Under the pieces are notes generated by a model, which did no database searches, was not told the DNA's origin, and saw nothing but the letters and a program-made list of their open reading frames with translations. From positions 1-62,087 of the forward strand of contig NZ_SPQM01000015.1 in NCBI RefSeq assembly GCF_004570345.1: a stretch of 62,087 nt of DNA, written 5' to 3'. This document shows, piece by piece, positions 57,065 to 62,087 of the stretch (position 1 is its first letter; each line of letters opens with the position of its first letter). Origin of the DNA: Blastococcus sp. CT_GayMR20. Its GTDB lineage: Bacteria > Actinomycetota > Actinomycetes > Mycobacteriales > Geodermatophilaceae. The translations under genes and the position numbers were made by a program.

Positions 57065-57787
57065 TTGATCGACGACAGGATGCGCGGGCCCGGCAACGGT
57101 GCCACCACCGTCTGGGTGTACGACGAGCGCCGACGGGTCCGGGACGACGTCGCCTCCAGGCTGGTCGCCCTGCCCTTCGTCGGCCGCGTCGAGGTGGTCG
57201 GTGACGCCGCGTCGCTGATGTCCCGGCTGGCCACGCGTTCGCCCGACGTCCTCATCGTCGGGACCCAGCGTGCGGTCGACACGGGACTGAGCGCCGCGAC
57301 CCAGGCGCTGCGCGCCTACCCGGGTCTGCCGGTGCTCGTGCTCGGTGCCCCGGACGACGCGGAGAGCGTCCGCGCCGCCGTCGCCTTCGGTGCCCGCGGC
57401 TACCTCCGCTGGGACGCCAGCCCCATCGAGATGGGCCTCGGCCTCTCCCGCGTGGGGCTGCGCGCCGACGGCGGCCGCATCCCGCAGCAGGTCGGTGCGC
57501 CCAACGGCGTCCCGGCGTGGAGCGGTGCCGCCCCGCTGGCCGGCTCGGCGCCGACGACGGTCCGGTCGACCGTGCGCGAGGTGGCTCCTCAGGTGGCCCT
57601 CTCGATGCGCGAGATGCAGGTGCTGACCGGCATGAGCCAGGGCAAGAGCAACGCCCAGATCGGCCGCGAGCTCTACCTCTCCGAGGACACCATCAAGACC
57701 CACGCGCGCCGGCTGTTCCGCAAGCTCGGCGCCAAGGACCGCGCCGAGGCCGTCGCCCTCGGCTTCCGCCGCGGGATCATGAACTGA
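57065..57787 (+). CDS. BldM-like LuxR-family response regulator, degenerate receiver
   Basis: A 240-residue protein with an N-terminal receiver-like domain (about 14-130) and a C-terminal LuxR helix-turn-helix (MREMQVLTGMSQGKSNAQIG...LSEDTIKTHARRLFRKLG). At the expected phospho-acceptor the sequence is DVLIVG, with Gly66 in place of Asp, and the conserved Lys region reads GYLRWDAS. Phosphorylation is therefore unlikely. HTH sequence and position beside a WhiD-type gene and guaB match BldM. TTG 57065 is chosen because GAGGAG is 7 bases upstream; ATG 57080 is the alternative. Confidence 0.88.
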   Translation: MIDDRMRGPGNGATTVWVYDERRRVRDDVASRLVALPFVGRVEVVGDAASLMSRLATRSPDVLIVGTQRAVDTGLSAATQALRAYPGLPVLVLGAPDDAESVRAAVAFGARGYLRWDASPIEMGLGLSRVGLRADGGRIPQQVGAPNGVPAWSGAAPLAGSAPTTVRSTVREVAPQVALSMREMQVLTGMSQGKSNAQIGRELYLSEDTIKTHARRLFRKLGAKDRAEAVALGFRRGIMN

Positions 57788-57792
57788 TGTAG

Positions 57793-61033
<3,241 letters not shown>

Positions 61034-61034
<1 letters not shown>

Positions 61035-62087
61035 TGGACTTCCCGACCGTCCTCGTCGTCGACTTCGGGGCCCAGTACGCGCAGCTGATCGCCCGGCGCA
61101 TCCGGGAGGCGGGGGTCTACTCGGAGATCGTTCCGAGCGACGTCCCGGCCGAGGAGATCGTGGCCCGCAAGCCGGCCGCGATCGTGCTGTCCGGCGGGCC
61201 GTCGAGCGTCTACGCCCCCGGCGCCCCGCAGGTCGACCCGACGCTCTTCGAGGCCGGCGTCCCGGCCTTCGGCATCTGCTACGGGTTCCAGGCGATGGCG
61301 CAGAGCCTCGGGGGCACGGTCGCCCACACCGGCGACCGCGAGTACGGCGGCACCCCCCTGACGCTCACGACCGCCGGCCGGCTGTTCGGCTCGCTCCCGA
61401 ACGAGCAGAACGTCTGGATGAGCCACGGGGACGCCGTCAGCGAGGCGCCGCCCGGGTTCACCGTCACCGCGACGTCGACCGGTGCGCCGGTCGCCGCGTT
61501 CGAGGACGTCGACCGCAAGCTCGCCGGCGTCCAGTTCCACCCCGAGGTCCGGCACACCGCGCACGGGCAGACGGTCCTGGAGCACTTCCTGTTCGACATC
61601 GCCGGGCTCGAGCCGACCTGGACGATGGCCAACGTCGTCGAGGAGCAGGTCGAGCGGATCCGCGCGCAGGTCGGCGACGGGCGGGCGCTGTGCGCGCTGT
61701 CCGGCGGGGTCGACTCCGCCGTCGCCGCGGCGCTGGTGCAGCGGGCGATCGGTGACCGGCTCACCTGCGTCTACGTCGACCACGGCCTCATGCGCCAGGG
61801 CGAGACCGAGCAGATCGAGCGCGACTTCGTCGCCGTCACCGGGGTGGACCTGCGGGTCGTCGACGCCCGCGAGCAGTTCCTCGGCGCGCTGGCGGGGGTC
61901 TCCGACCCCGAGGAGAAGCGGAAGATCATCGGCCGCGAGTTCATCCGGGTCTTCGAACAGGCCGCGCTCGACGTCGTCGGCGACGCCAAGGAGCACGGCG
62001 ACACCGTCGACTTCCTCGTGCAGGGCACGCTCTACCCGGACGTCGTCGAGTCCGGCGGCGGCACCGGGACGGCGAACATCAAGAGCC
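61034..62087 (+). CDS. guaA: GMP synthase (glutamine-hydrolysing), 3' end outside window
   Basis: The first 351 codons are present. The glutamine amidotransferase domain has Cys82 (FGICYGF), His169 and Glu171 (FHPEV). The ATP-pyrophosphatase domain starts near residue 200 with the P-loop SGGVDS (223-228) and continues through [12 protein letters not shown] and [14 protein letters not shown]. It converts XMP to GMP. ATG 61034 overlaps the guaB3 TGA (TGATG). Confidence 0.97.

Noticed and set aside
57065..57787. A sigma factor gene (sigD-like) expected beside whiB and guaB
   Set aside because: In mycobacteria and Streptomyces a sigma gene lies nearby, but no sigma-70 domains are found in this interval; only the LuxR-type regulator and DUF5319 are present.

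Overview
The window comes from a high-GC actinobacterium. Coding DNA is strongly GC-biased, GTG and TTG starts are common, there are WhiB-family and F420-type proteins, and the gene order matches known actinobacterial chromosomes. The Mce-associated gene before rpoB, the gene set and the sequence style suggest Geodermatophilaceae (Blastococcus/Geodermatophilus/Modestobacter). That family-level call is inference; no 16S gene is present.

Layout. (1) 1-8.6 kb: the 3' end of an Mce-associated membrane protein gene, then rpoB-rpoC ending in a hairpin terminator. (2) 8.8-9.9 kb: a reverse-strand F420-type luciferase-like oxidoreductase. (3) 10.1-33.5 kb: the str, S10, spc and alpha ribosomal operons almost without interruption (rpsL-rpsG-fusA-tuf; rpsJ to rpsQ; rplN to rplO; secY-adk-map; infA-rpmJ-rpsM-rpsK-rpsD-rpoA-rplQ-truA). 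(4) 33.5-38.7 kb: an accessory block with an SDR protein, an AMIN-like lipoprotein and a molybdenum-cofactor group (mobA, fdhD, mog/moaB, moaC, moeA), then a beta-carbonic anhydrase. (5) 39.4-47.8 kb: rplM-rpsI-glmM-glmS-acpS-nnr-alr-hydrolase, linking ribosome, amino-sugar and cell-wall precursor genes. (6) 48.5-52.3 kb: udg and the t6A genes tsaE-(GNAT)-tsaB-rimI-tsaD. (7) 54.0-56.2 kb: groES-groEL1 under a CIRCE operator. (8) 56.4-62.1 kb: a divergent whiB (WhiD/WhiB3-type) and BldM-like regulator pair, a DUF5319 gene and guaB-guaB3-guaA, with guaA cut by the window edge.

Most of the window is core growth machinery: transcription, translation, protein export, start-methionine removal, tRNA modification, chaperonins and GMP supply. 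Many genes are translationally coupled through ATGA, GTGA or TGATG junctions.

The most unusual content is non-coding. Two families of structured dispersed repeats lie just behind stop codons. Family A (three copies, about 80 bp) has two hairpins and a repeated third arm. Family B (six copies, about 57 bp) is a REP-like compound hairpin. In both, arms differ between copies but stay paired through compensating changes, so the fold appears to be what is kept. One family B copy supplies the coding C-terminus of the carbonic anhydrase. Other points of note are a truA frame without a canonical start codon, an internal deletion in alr, long low-complexity tails on three ribosomal proteins, a perfect 24-bp palindrome between the whiB and bldM-like genes, and a U-tract terminator between groES and groEL.
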